Below, piece by piece: positions 1-9,884 of a stretch of 64,000 nt of DNA. Each line of letters begins with the position of its first letter. Position 1 is the stretch's first letter. The stretch comes from Dichetophora obliterata. Taxonomy: Eukaryota; Arthropoda; Insecta; Diptera; Sciomyzidae. Made by a program: the position numbers and the translations under genes. The stretch spans positions 220,564,899-220,628,898 of the forward strand of contig OY986435.1 in NCBI GenBank assembly GCA_963920525.1, given 5' to 3'. Under the pieces are notes generated by a model. The model was given only the letters and a program-made list of their open reading frames with translations. It made no database searches and was not told where the DNA came from.

Positions 1-700
1 AGTGGTGGATTGAGTCTAAAAAAGTGGTAGATTTTGAATAAGTGTGGTCGATTTTTTGCAGGAAAAACACATTTAAAATCCTTTTCATATAATTTAAATA
101 AAGTTTATGTAAATAAAAATATAAAGAATTAAGCACAGTATTGCTTTTTATAATGAATGTTGTTTTTTTTTATACAATGTATTCAATGTAAATTTATTTA
201 CTGCTAAAATTCGAAGATACTTCGTGAAACGTGAAATGGATTGATCTTATAAAACAGTAAAGAAGCACAAGGGCACAAGTGCTCACTTTTTGATCCAATA
301 AAACAGCAAAAGAGTGCTCCCTTGTTGCTCCTCATGGGAGTGATCGCATATTTTTTTACTGGGTAGAGCAGGAGTGCGCGCACATATACATACACATTTT
401 TATGTTTGTGTTGTAAACAGTGTTGTCACTTGAAAATTTTGAATAGTGGTGGATTGAGTCTAAAAAAGTGGTAAATTTTGAAAAAGAGTAGTCAATTTTT
501 TGCAGAAAAACACATTTAAAATCCTTTTCATATAATTAAAAAATAATTTCCAAAACCAGCATTTTCTGTTTAATGCTTAAAGGTTATTAAAATAAAAATA
601 TAAAGAATTAAACGCCTTCTATAATGAATGGCGTTTTTTGATACAATGTATTCAATGTAAATTTATTTACTGCTAAAATTCGAAGATACTTCGTGAAACG
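1..700 (+). repeat. Direct duplication, about 445-bp period
   Basis: Positions 1-236 and 445-700 are two diverged copies of the same AT-rich unit, both opening with agtggtggattgagtctaaa and both closing with tactgctaaaattcgaagat followed by acttcgtgaaacg. The 237-444 spacer is present once. No coding content is visible. The window begins inside or at the edge of the first copy, so a longer array may extend to the left. Confidence 0.8.
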
Positions 701-1110
701 GAAAAGCTGTTAAGACTGGCACAATCCTTTGTAAATCACCTTTTTAAACTTGTTTTGCACCAAAATGTTTCAGCAGACGTAAATCGGACCTTGAAAAATC
801 AGAGGTATTTTTATTTCGTCGCATAGTTTTTTGGTGTCTATTTTTTGGTGGTTATCATTAAAAATTTCATCAAATTGTAGTCATTTAGAAAAGCGGTGCA
901 ATATCTTTAATAGAAATTAAAAATTATTGTCAATTATAAAATACTCTAAAATCATACACAATTTTTGCACTTATCTGCTTCTTTAAATATTTCTGCATTA
1001 TATTTAAAAATACGTGTCGAAATCGTCAAAAAGTATGAAAGCTTACTTTATTTGCAAACTTTTATAGCGCATTTCTTCACCGAGTATTAACGCTAATCCG
1101 TGGATTAGAC

Positions 1111-2103
1111 CAGTAGCTCGTTCCCGTAACTCGTAGCCAATCATTTTACCGATTTGACGTCACTCTCACCTTCAATGTTTTTGTACATATCTGAATCGAT
1201 GTTCCGATATCATTTCAATAGAGAATTTTCAAAAAGTGTTTCTGTACGTAAAGTGAATCGATAACAATCAGCCCTATCGGGAATAATTTTTCACGCGGAA
1301 TCGGAAAAGGGAGTTTTCATTTTTAAGATAAAGCTGAAGAACATTTTGAAAATTTGTAATGCAAATTTGTGTATCAACTGTAGATGAACAAATTTGCATT
1401 AAAAATTTTCAAAATGTTCTTAAGCTTTATCTTAAAAGTGCAAACTCCCTTTTTCGAATCCGCGTGAAAAATTATTCCCGATAGGTCTGAATGTGTCACT
1501 TTTCTCACTGGCTTTGCGGCAAGTGACAATTCTACCGATTTATTCAAGTCAGTAATGTTGTGTATTATTAAGTTACAAGTACTCGAAATATACCCTTAAA
1601 AATTGTTACTTTCATATAAGTCGAATTTTTTTCTGATTGAAATATTTTGTTATTCTTAAAAAAGTTTTAGTTTTATAAATGATGAGTATATGTTTGAGAT
1701 ATGAAAAAGTACCCGGTTGTTACATTTGCTAAGTTTTTGCAGCACAGCACTAAGTGTAAAATTTATTTACATTCATAATCTTTGATTATTTCCGCAACCA
1801 TTAATACACATCATTAGTTTTCTTAAACTGCAAATATTCACTTTTTATTAACAAGACAAGCACCTATTTATTATAAAGTCTTAGCGCAACTAAAATAATA
1901 TATTCTAGTAAACAGCTGCTCGTCATTTCACTCAATTTCGCTACTTTTCTTCTCGATTTGTGGTCTTTTTCATCACAGTCCGAGTTTTTACCGATTTAAA
2001 CGTACAGAAACATTATTTTTTACGAAATCGATAACTAGGGATCGATAACGGCTGACGTCACACAAATCGGTAACTTGCCGATTTTGTTACAGGAACGAGC
2101 TAC
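1111..2103. mobile_element. Non-autonomous TIR element, about 1 kb
   Basis: The ends are inverted copies of each other: left agtagctcgttcccgtaac at 1112, and the reverse complement of gttacaggaacgagctac at 2086-2103. Both ends continue with related tracts containing accgattt and gacgtca. The right-hand part (about 1780-2100) is repeated at 13447-13936 and, inverted, at 14503-14685. No transposase is visible, so this is a MITE-like or deletion-derived element. A separate palindromic element (1273-1485) sits inside it. Confidence 0.6.
1273..1485. mobile_element. Palindromic MITE (about 95-bp arms)
   Basis: The sequence from cctatcgggaataattttt is mirrored, with few mismatches, by the arm ending attattcccgatagg. 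The arms meet around a short spacer near 1370-1392. There is no coding potential. It lies within the larger TIR element at 1111-2103. Confidence 0.75.
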
Positions 2104-2124
2104 ACAGAGCCAAAAACCACCACA

Positions 2125-2445
2125 TAAAATCAATAAGATCACCTAATTGAGCTATTTTATTAGGTTTTCTTAATAATACTACCAAATAATAAGAATTTTC
2201 CATAGAGAAATCTTTTTAATTCCACAGAGAAAATCTTGTTAAAAATTAACATCTGCTATCAAACATTTTTTAATAAGATTTCTTATTAAATGAATGAAAT
2301 GATGTGGTAATCTTATTAATACTTCACTTTAATAAGAACATCTTTTTTTCACTCTTCAAAGTTTAAGAAGGGACCAAATTAAATTAATAAGAAAATCTTT
2401 TTGATCTGATCTAATAAGATTTTCTTATTAAACACCTTTTTAAGA
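2125..2445. repeat. AT-rich region with repeated aataaga / tcttatt motifs
   Basis: Short motifs such as aataagattt, aataagaaaatctt and tcttattaa recur many times in both orientations across about 320 bp. This suggests a decayed palindromic element or a local repeat. No clear ends or target duplication were identified. Confidence 0.4.
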
Positions 2446-2469
2446 AGGTAATAACGGTGAAAATGCTAT

Positions 2470-3186
2470 TTATTCTTTGACTAAAATTGAAACGCCTCGA
2501 GATTATCGCTGCATCGCAAGCTTTTCTTGTTTGGTCCAGGGTCTGCCTTGCCATATCATTTGGCTTTCCAGGTAGATGCATATCGGCCATTACTACTTTC
2601 AAAATCTCTTCGTCAAGTGTTTCGACTCTGTACGATTATTTATTTCCCGTATTTATGCTGTGTCGGCTACGTGGTCGACCATCGAGCGTATAAATGATAG
2701 CTTGGTGATCGCTGTGCGTGTACAGATTGCTATCACGCACTCTGCTTGCCTACTTAACTCGCTGCTGGCGAAAGTCAGGTCGATGATGGAGCTTCCGCCT
2801 GCACAGCTGAATGTTGGTTGGGATCCATTATTGAGCAGCACCACGTCTAGTAGCGCAAACGCTTCAAGGAAAATAAAGCCACGTTGGTTTGTTTTTTGAC
2901 TTCCCCAGTCAACTGCCCACGCGTTAAAGTCACCAGCTATAAGGAGTGGTTTCAGGCCTCTCGTTTCGCTGACTATCGTGTCAAGAATCTCCGTGTATTC
3001 CTGGATCGACAGACCTGGCGCTAGGTAGCAACTCACGACATGTATGCCATCTACTTCCGCGCGTACGAAACCCGTTTGCACGTGTATGAAGCCTTAGATA
3101 GCAGGGAGCCCTTCCACAAGACCATAGGGCGGCTTTCCCGATAGTGTCCGAGGCCCATGCTCCTACGGCTCCCCTACGTTCGTATG
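2470..3186 (-). pseudogene. R1-type LINE endonuclease fragment
   Basis: The minus strand encodes part of an apurinic-type endonuclease of a non-LTR retrotransposon. The segment at 2653-3081 contains the hallmark GDFNAWAVDWGS, the downstream LLEAFALLDVVLLN-like stretch (here FLEAFALLDVVLLNNG) and the IDLTFAS box. These are typical of the R1/LOA group, where the enzyme nicks target DNA for reverse transcription. Weaker similarity continues below 2653 (acidic/RR segment near 2470-2530). A frameshift near 3080 separates it from upstream codons reading AVGAWASDTIGKAALWSCGR. No reverse transcriptase follows, so this is a fragment; its 5' side stops at the Tc1 insertion point. Confidence 0.8.
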
Positions 3187-3463
3187 TACACTCATGGACA
3201 GATAAATAAGAACACAACTTGCTTGTGAGTGCATTCACTGGTGATGCTTTATTATTCAGTACTAAATAAAAATAAATTACTTCATTAGTTAAAAAGAACT
3301 TAAAATTAGTTAATACAATTAAAAAAAATAACATAAGCAAGTAAATAACAAAATATTTTTGCAAAAAACATATTTGGAACAAAATAGCCTGGCCAAATAA
3401 ATAAGAACATTCAATGTTTGCTTACAGATTAAAGTTTAGGAACATTACTAGTACAAAAAAAAT

Positions 3464-4555
3464 TTAAGCCTTATATCCGGAGTGTCCTCCTTTGTTTTGA
3501 ATAACTTTTTGTATCCTATTTGGCATTGATGAAATTAATTTCCTACAAGTTTCTATGGGAATTTTTTGCCATTCCTCTTTTACAAAACTCCATAATTGTG
3601 CTTTGTTTGAGAACTGCCTTTTTGATACCTCTTTTTTTAAGACACCCCACAAGTTTTCAATGGGGTTTAGGTCCGGTGATTGACTTGGCCACTCAATCAT
3701 TCGGATTTTATTATTTGTCAGCCACTTTTTTACTAACTTGGAGGTGTGCTTCGGGTCGTTATCTTGCTGTAACGACCATATCAAGGGCATATTCTCGCTG
3801 GCATACGGTAACATTACAGTTTCCAAGATATCCTTGTAGCTCAATGCAGTCATAGTGTCGGTAATGAGATGTATCGGACCAACGCCATACCAAGAAAATC
3901 CTCCATACACCATAATGTTGCCGCCCCCATGCTTTACAGTATTTTTTGTAAATCGAACGTGGAATTGTTTACCCTTTGGCCTTCGTACATTGCGTGCGTA
4001 ATCATTTGAAAACAAATTAATCTTACACTCGTCAGTCCATAGAATATTTCTCCATTTCTTTTCACCTTCAGTTTCCTTCCATGACACATGACTTTTGGCG
4101 AATTCTACAACGAGTATAAATTATACTATAAATTATAATTTATACTCGTTGAATTCTAACCTACTCCTTAAATGATGAGGACGTAGCAAAGGGACTCTTC
4201 TGGATATTCTTCCAGGTAGATTTGCGGCCTGTAATCGCCTTCGGATGGTTCTTGAAGACACTTCATTATTTATTTCGCCAGCAATCTGTCTCGAAGACAT
4301 GAAAGGGTCTCTTTTTACTAGCGTTACAATTCTATTGTCTGTAGAGTCTGAGGTTTTTTTGTTGGATTTTCCTCGACCATCATCACTTTTTTGTGGCTTA
4401 AGAGCGTTGTGCACAAAACACAAGGACCGATCCAAACAATTAGCGATGTAATGGAACGTATGGCCCTTCGATTTCAATTTCTCAACCAGCCGCTTTTCCT
4501 CCAATGAGGTTTTCAGCAAAGCAACTGGTTGTAGAAAAGTACGCATCAAACACAA
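3464..4555 (-). pseudogene. Tc1-like transposase (DD34E), broken by a 43-bp insertion
   Basis: The protein would cut and paste the surrounding Tc1 element. The N-terminal part (4133-4555) has the paired helix-turn-helix DNA-binding region, with EEKRLVEKLKSKGHTFHYIA and later TIRRRLQAANLPGR. The C-terminal part (3464-4087) has the DDE catalytic core: WTDECKINLF, then QQDNDPKHTS, then SPDLNPIENLWG. There are 34 residues between the second Asp and the Glu. Both parts are in the same frame, but a 43-bp palindrome plus an 8-bp target duplication (51 nt, 17 codons) separates LEF from EFAKSHVSW and introduces stop codons. Apart from that the reading frame appears intact, so inactivation may be fairly recent. 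Start codon choice is uncertain; the Met at 4555 or a nearby one would fit. Confidence 0.9.
4108..4150. mobile_element. 43-bp palindromic micro-insertion with 8-bp target duplication
   Basis: Flanking copies of gaattcta stand at 4100-4107 and 4151-4158. Between them lie 43 bp whose two ends, caacgagtataaattata and the inverted equivalent, pair for about 17-18 bp around a short centre. It interrupts the Tc1 transposase exactly inside a conserved LEFAKSH-like segment. An 8-bp duplication is typical of hAT insertions. Confidence 0.85.
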
Positions 4556-4739
4556 ATAACGGGATTTCCCCGTTGGTTTTTACTAGAATACGGCATTGCC
4601 AGAATCAAAATATAAATTTCATTGCGTTTGGTGTTTATGCATCGAATTTTTTTGACACGTTTAGGTATTTTTTGTTTTTAAAAAATATGTTCTTATTTAT
4701 CTGTCCATGAGTGTATGTATGAATGTATGTATTTGTGTA

Positions 4740-5360
4740 TGTACGTACCGATTAAGCTGAAATTTAGCATTCATATGTAAGTCCGAAGATAATGCAATAT
4801 TATGATAAATTTTTTGCCACACCCCCTTTTACCGCCCACAAATCAATAAAAATGCTATATATCTAAAACTACTGGGCCGATTCAGCTGAAATTTTGGCAG
4901 TAAATTTCTTTCGAGTAGAGGTTAATTAAGGAACATTTTTTGTCATTCCCCCTTTTACCGCCAACAAACCTATAAAAATGCTATATCTCTAAAACTACGG
5001 GGCTGATTCAGCTAAAATTTTGGCCGTTAATTTCCTTCAAGTAGAGGATGGTTCAGGAAAAAAATGGTGCCACACCCCCTTTTACCGCCCACAAATAAAT
5101 AAAAAACTATATCTTCAAAACTACGGGGCTTCGTAGCCCCTATAATAACTTGCTTCGTTCGTATATATGTATGTCTGTATGTATGTATGTATGTCCGTCA
5201 AAATTAGCAAACAATTTTTCGCAATTTTGCAAGCTTGTTGGTATCTGATTAAGCTGAAAATTAAGATACATATGTAAGTCCGGTGACAATGCAATATTAT
5301 AATAAAAAAATTGCCATGCCCCCTTTTACCGCCCACAAATCAGTAAAAGTGCTATATCTG
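4740..5360. repeat. Tandem array with about 126-bp period plus duplicated module
   Basis: The motif cccccttttaccgcc recurs near 4823, 4948, 5076 and 5319, each followed by acaaa and then aaaaatgctatat or a close variant. Two of the units also share ctaaaactacggggct. A longer module starting gattaagctgaaa and running through atgcaatattat to the motif occurs at about 4750-4862 and 5238-5360. The array is non-coding. The unit class is not identified. Confidence 0.7.
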
Positions 5361-5429
5361 CATAAGTTTTTAAAATAAAAAATGTTAATAATAAACCTTT
5401 AAGACTAAAAAGTATAAAATAAATAAAAA

Positions 5430-5995
5430 GTTAAAAAATTTTTTTAAAAAATAAACTTTTATTTAAAAGACGTGAACTATAAAGAAAAATAAATTTAAGT
5501 GACATTTATCATTAGGTATATTTTAGGTGCAAAAGAACCCCTCTCTTGGTTACTCATCATCATAATATAAGCATACGTAAATTGGTAAGTTTTAAGGACT
5601 TATATAAATTTAGAATTTTTCAAATACATTTCTATTTAAAAGCTTAAGCCACTGATATTGTGTAGTAAACCTGTATAATGGATAGCAGTTTATATGCAGG
5701 GAAGCTTACTAAAAGATTCAATGCCACTAATAATGCGTAGTAAACCTGTATAACGGATCACGGACATCGGTGCCTCAAGCTTTTAAATATAAATGTATTT
5801 GAAAAATTCTAAATTTATCTTAAAACTTACCAATTTACGTACGCTTATATTATGATAATGAGCTACCAAGAGAGGGGTTCTTCTGCACCTAAAATATACC
5901 TAATACATATATGACAAATGTCACTTAAAATTATTTTTTTCTTTTTAGTTCACGTCTTTTTTAAATAAAAGCTTATTTTAAAAAAATTTTTACTT
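5430..5995. mobile_element. Fold-back (long inverted repeat) element
   Basis: The left arm, about 5430-5651, and right arm, about 5770-5995, are inverted copies. Matching landmarks are gacgtgaact / agttcacgtc, aagaacccctctc / gagaggggttctt and ccaatttacgta / acgtaaattgg. The roughly 118-bp centre holds two tandem copies of a unit containing gtagtaaacctgtataa (near 5664 and 5738). No protein is encoded. It lies about 270 bp beyond the 3' end of the lysyl oxidase-like gene. Confidence 0.8.
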
Positions 5996-6259
5996 TTTTC
6001 CATATAAAAAAATATTGTTGCGTCTTTATATAACGTTAAAAGTAATTTTATTGTGGACATTCTTTGTCAAGTCGGTCAACAAAAAGATCTACCACCGCAA
6101 ATCGTGCTGATATGAATATTTTCAGTTTTCTTACGGCAATCTACACAAAAAATAATTCATTCATAATTCAATTCCGTTGTCGAACAATAATTAAATACCT
6201 AAATATTAAAAGTTTTATTTATATACATACAAATATTATTTTAAATTTTTTTTCACATT

Positions 6260-7522
6260 CTAGATTTTAAACCACAAAGGCGCTCTTTTGCACTTCGTGA
6301 TCGTTGTTGTTTGACTGATGCCTGTATAATAAAGTTCACATTCGGCACCATTGTTTTCGAAGGATAATTCACCAATTTTATATTCTGGATTTAGAGCTAC
6401 GCGCAATATGTAACGATTATTTTTGGGTAAATTTGTAACATCAACCCACTGACAGTCCAGATTGGTGGTATATAAATCAGAGCAACCAACGGAAATACCT
6501 GCCGAAACAACAAAAACATAAACTCAAAAATTTAAAAACATAGATATCAAATAAAAAACTGACCTTGTGTCGTATTGCCGCAGGTATATTTAGGACGTAT
6601 ACCGTTCGCACAAGTTGAGTCCATCAGACAAAATGATGCTTTGTGTCCTTGTGCTACTTTTTTATACTGCAAGCTGTAAATGTCGAATGTGGCAAAGACC
6701 GACATGCTATGGAAATGCCTGTTAATGTTTGAAAAAAAGGTACAAAACAGTGAAAATAGTTTTGCAAAAATGACGCAAGCATGAAAAGTGTTCTCACCTA
6801 TGGCACTGATGCCACTGCCATTCAGCGTAGTTTGCGTAGGGACTAAAATCTTTAGTGCCAACGTTCTCAGCCTTGGTTGTGAAACGCAGCAAGAGACGTA
6901 TTGCATTTGGCTGTGTGCGTCGTATGACGTAAGCATCTTGCGATACGCAATTCTCCTCCATGGCGCATGTTAAACGTGTCATTGGTACTGCTTCCAAACC
7001 AGCTGATAACTCAATGTCACGCAAACCCAGGCTTAAATCGGCAATTTCGGGGACACAGCTTACAGTTGCTACATTTTTATTAGTAGCTGTGCAAACTGTT
7101 GCTGGATATCGCGATTCTCTAAAACATTGAGACAAGTTTTTTTCATTGCCTCTGCACAGCGTACCAACCAATTTCCAAGGGAACTCTTGACTACTGCCAT
7201 ATTTAGTATTTTGAGTGACTATACTGGCATAGCCTAAGTTAAGCTGTCTACATACAACATTACCTTCACGCAAACTCCATGTGGTGCTACAGATTGTGCC
7301 CCAAGATATGCCGTCATCCAAACTTATCTCGACACGTCCCTCCTTGGTCTTCAAACGATCAGTTACATGAATTCCATCATTTAAACGCACCAACATTTTG
7401 GAAAAATCAATGTTTCCTTCAGAGTTTTGATGCACCCTGACATTATTCGGATGCTCAATTCCACTTGCAAGGCTTATAAAATGAACGAAAAGTATTGCTT
7501 TCATATTTAAGAATGCCATCAC
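6260..7522 (-). CDS. lox: Lysyl oxidase-like protein (SRCR + LOX domains), 3 exons
   Basis: Secreted copper amine oxidase that oxidises peptidyl lysine in extracellular matrix proteins, initiating cross-links. Coding exons on the minus strand are 7522-6798, 6718-6564 and 6498-6260, all with GT/AG borders and consistent phases, giving 372 residues. Residues 1-21 look like a signal peptide; an alternative Met at residue 7 would also fit. One SRCR domain spans about 44-156 with six cysteines (78, 91, 123, 133, 144, 156). The LOX catalytic domain follows, with the copper-binding WHQCHRHFHS (His241, 243, 245, assembled across intron 1). Lys268 in GHKASFC and Tyr303 in CSDLYT are the expected partners of the quinone cofactor. 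A single SRCR domain matches Drosophila Loxl-1 rather than Loxl-2. AATAAA lies at 6219-6214, about 40 nt past the stop. The next host gene upstream is the isomerase, as I recall it being in Drosophila. Confidence 0.93.
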
Positions 7523-8443
7523 GTTCTTGATGCTAAACCTTTTCCTACACTATTCAAAAACCATATGCCCAATTTTTACTAGTGGTTGTAAGTTTAATAG
7601 GTTTCAATAATGGCGAAAATTAGGGCAACATTTCTTAACTTTTTATCAATATATACATATAGACAATACTTGAACTAACAAAGAAGCATGCATGCATGCT
7701 CAGGTGAAACGCGATTGTTAAGCGTAAAAATATGAGTATTGTTAAAAAATTATCTTTGTTTTCGAAGTATAATACAATATGCATTACATTTATAGAGTGA
7801 TACCTTTTTTTTGTAATTTATAAAAAAAAATATCTTTAATTTATAAAAGATTTTAAGAAGTGATGAAACAATGAAAGAAAATCATACGTTATAAATTAGG
7901 TTTTTCATAAAAAAGTATAGTACACCTTTTAAATCTTAACCTTACACCCGTTTGCATGTTTTACAACTTAATCCAGCTTTTATTTGGGTCATATTGACCC
8001 GTAGTGTATTTTGTATGGAAATTTTATATTTTTTTGTAAATTTTTTTCAAGCCACCCAGGCCTGTAGCCAGGTGCGAAAGAGGGGAAATGCCCCCATACT
8101 ACAACCGTTTCCCCCCTGGCCAAATCAGACAATGAAAAACTTTAAATGAATAATAAATATGCATTCTGTTGATATATTTGTTTATTGCTTTAAAATTAGT
8201 TAAGTTTAAAATAACAAAAAATATACACATTCACCTTATTCATGACGTGAATATGTATATGAAATTTATTTAACAAAACATTTCAAATTGTTAAAATTTT
8301 TCAAATTTCTACTGGGTCGCCAACATTTGCTACCAAAAAATAAGATTTGAATTTTAATAATTTTTTAACCCGCATCTATAGGAACTTTCTAGAAATGAAA
8401 ACCACGTTGTGCACCAATTTGATGCAAATACAAAAAGAATATA
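7523..8443. other. Intergenic, no gene recognised
   Basis: AT-rich upstream flank of the lysyl oxidase-like gene, presumably containing its promoter. No TATA box or initiator could be assigned with confidence. Short reading frames here lack recognisable features. Confidence 0.5.
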
Positions 8444-8541
8444 CAGCGTCCGCCAAATAACTTTTTTTGACAATTCTATAAAAAAAACTACTGGATATTT
8501 TCTCACATTTATTTTTTTATTTGAGAGTACAATCCTTCCGG

Positions 8542-9628
8542 TTAATAATGGAAAATAATTCCATTCAAATGGCTGCCTCGGCTGGCCATGCAGTAGCCTA
8601 CACGATCGGTCCAATTTTTAAGCACATTATCGATTGTGTGCAGCTGTATTTCACCAATGGCTTCACGAATATTGTCCTTTAAAGCGTCAATTGTATCTGG
8701 CTTGTCGGCGTAACACTTATCTTTGAGGGCATCCCACAAATAATAGTCCAACGGTGTCAAATCGCAGCTCCGAGGTAGCCAAACGACATCAGCTCTGCGG
8801 CTGATAATGCGATCTTCAAAAACAGGGCGCAAAACATCGAGTGTAGCTTCGGCTGTGTGGCACGTAGCGCCGTCCTGTTGAAACCAAATGTTGCCAATAT
8901 CCTCCTCTTCAATTTTTGTGAACAAAAATTCGTTCAACAATGCCCTATAACGATCGCCATTGACTGTAACGGCCACTCCTTGCTCATTTTCGAAGAAAAA
9001 TGGCCCAATTATGCCTCTGGACCAAAATCCGCACCAAACAGTGACTCGTTTTGGGTGCAGCGGCTTTTCAATGTATGCGTGCGGGTTTTCTGTGCCCCAA
9101 ATGCGACAATTTTGCTTGTTTACATACCCGCCAAGATCAAAATGAGCTTCATCTGAAAAGATGATTTTTTTTGGCAAAATCGGCATCTTCTGTAAGTCGA
9201 TCGCAGGCCCACTTAGCGAAGCGAAAACGCATTGGATGGTCAGTTGGCTTCAACTCCTGAACCAATTGGACTTTTTATGGCGTCATACCAAGGTCTTTAT
9301 GTAAAATTCGTCTCAATGATGTCTCCGAAATGTTCAATAGTTGAGAACGACGGTGAATTGATGTTGATGGCGCTTCACGCACACTTTCTGCCACAGCAGC
9401 AATATTCTCGGGTGTACGCACTGCTTTTGGCTTTTCCCGGTTTGGTTTATCGATGAGGATGCCAGTTTCTTTCACTTTTTTCACAAGATAACAAACACAC
9501 GGAGCTGGCGGTGCTTCTCTTCTTCCAAAATCCGTACGCAATTTTCGCACACATTCTGCAACATTACCATGATTTTCAAAATAATGTCGCAATATTTCCC
9601 AGCGTTGTTCAAGCGTATACACAACCAT
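8542..9628 (-). pseudogene. DD41D mariner-like transposase, one stop and one frameshift
   Basis: N-terminal DNA-binding part 9628-9278: the opening YTLEQRWEILRHYFENHGN and the second helix-turn-helix ending SLRRILHKDLGMTP. The catalytic part 9186-8542 has IIFSDEAHFDLGGY, then WFQQDGATCHTA, then PRSCDLTPLDYYLWD. There are 41 residues between the second and third Asp, the spacing reported for the rosa family first described in Ceratitis rosa. A TAA replaces the codon after GMTP (9277-9275). A run of eight A (minus strand, near 9171-9178) needs one base fewer to keep frame into KIIFSDE. The rest is continuous, ending at TAA near 8542. It is not expected to be active. Confidence 0.88.
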
Positions 9629-9693
9629 ATTCGTTAAGCGGAAGGATAAAACAATTATCTGTCAAATCAGACATGAGCTAAGTGTTACCATTA

Positions 9694-9831
9694 GGGGTGT
9701 TCACATTTCAAACCGCTCATCAAATCGTTTGTCAAATCCAATAGAACAGCGTGGGAGTTTCATGAAAATTTCACGTTGTTCTATTGTATTTGACAAACGA
9801 TTTGATGAGCGATTTGAAATGTGAACAGCCC
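9694..9831. mobile_element. 138-bp palindromic MITE, copy a
   Basis: A near-perfect palindrome beginning ggggtgttcacatttcaaac and ending with its inverse, flanked by TA at 9692-9693 and 9832-9833. The same family occurs at 13622-13759, 13999-14136, 14303-14440 and, truncated, at 14686-14782. It is inserted inside the rosa-like mariner, so it is younger than that element. It encodes nothing. The TA target suggests mobilisation by a Tc1/mariner-type transposase. Confidence 0.92.
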
Positions 9832-9884
9832 TATTCACGAAATAAGCACTAGTTGAAAAAAAAAGTTAGATGGCGGACCTTGTA

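Larger units (their letters stand above)
3189..4713 (-). mobile_element. Tc1-like DNA transposon with TA target duplication
   Basis: A 26-bp perfect terminal inverted repeat is present, 3189-3214 (begins CACTCATGGACAGATAAATA) and 4688-4713. It is flanked by TA at 3187-3188 and 4714-4715, the target duplication expected of Tc1/mariner elements. A second, similar motif (ggccaaataaataagaaca) lies inside the left end at about 3391-3409, as in Tc1 elements with subterminal repeats. The 1525-bp element carries one transposase gene on the minus strand, now disrupted. It sits immediately beside an R1 endonuclease fragment. Confidence 0.93.
8444..9882 (-). mobile_element. rosa-like (DD41D) mariner element carrying a MITE
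   Basis: The ends are inverted copies: cagcgtccgccaaataactt at 8444 and the reverse complement of aagttagatggcggaccttg ending at 9882. TA dinucleotides flank both ends (8442-8443 and 9883-9884). The element holds one minus-strand transposase pseudogene. A 138-bp palindromic MITE (9694-9831) has inserted between the gene's 5' end and the right terminal repeat. Without it the element would be about 1.3 kb, a normal mariner length. Confidence 0.85.

Noticed and set aside
2576..2899. Plus-strand 107-codon reading frame
   Set aside because: Antisense of the R1-type endonuclease fragment.
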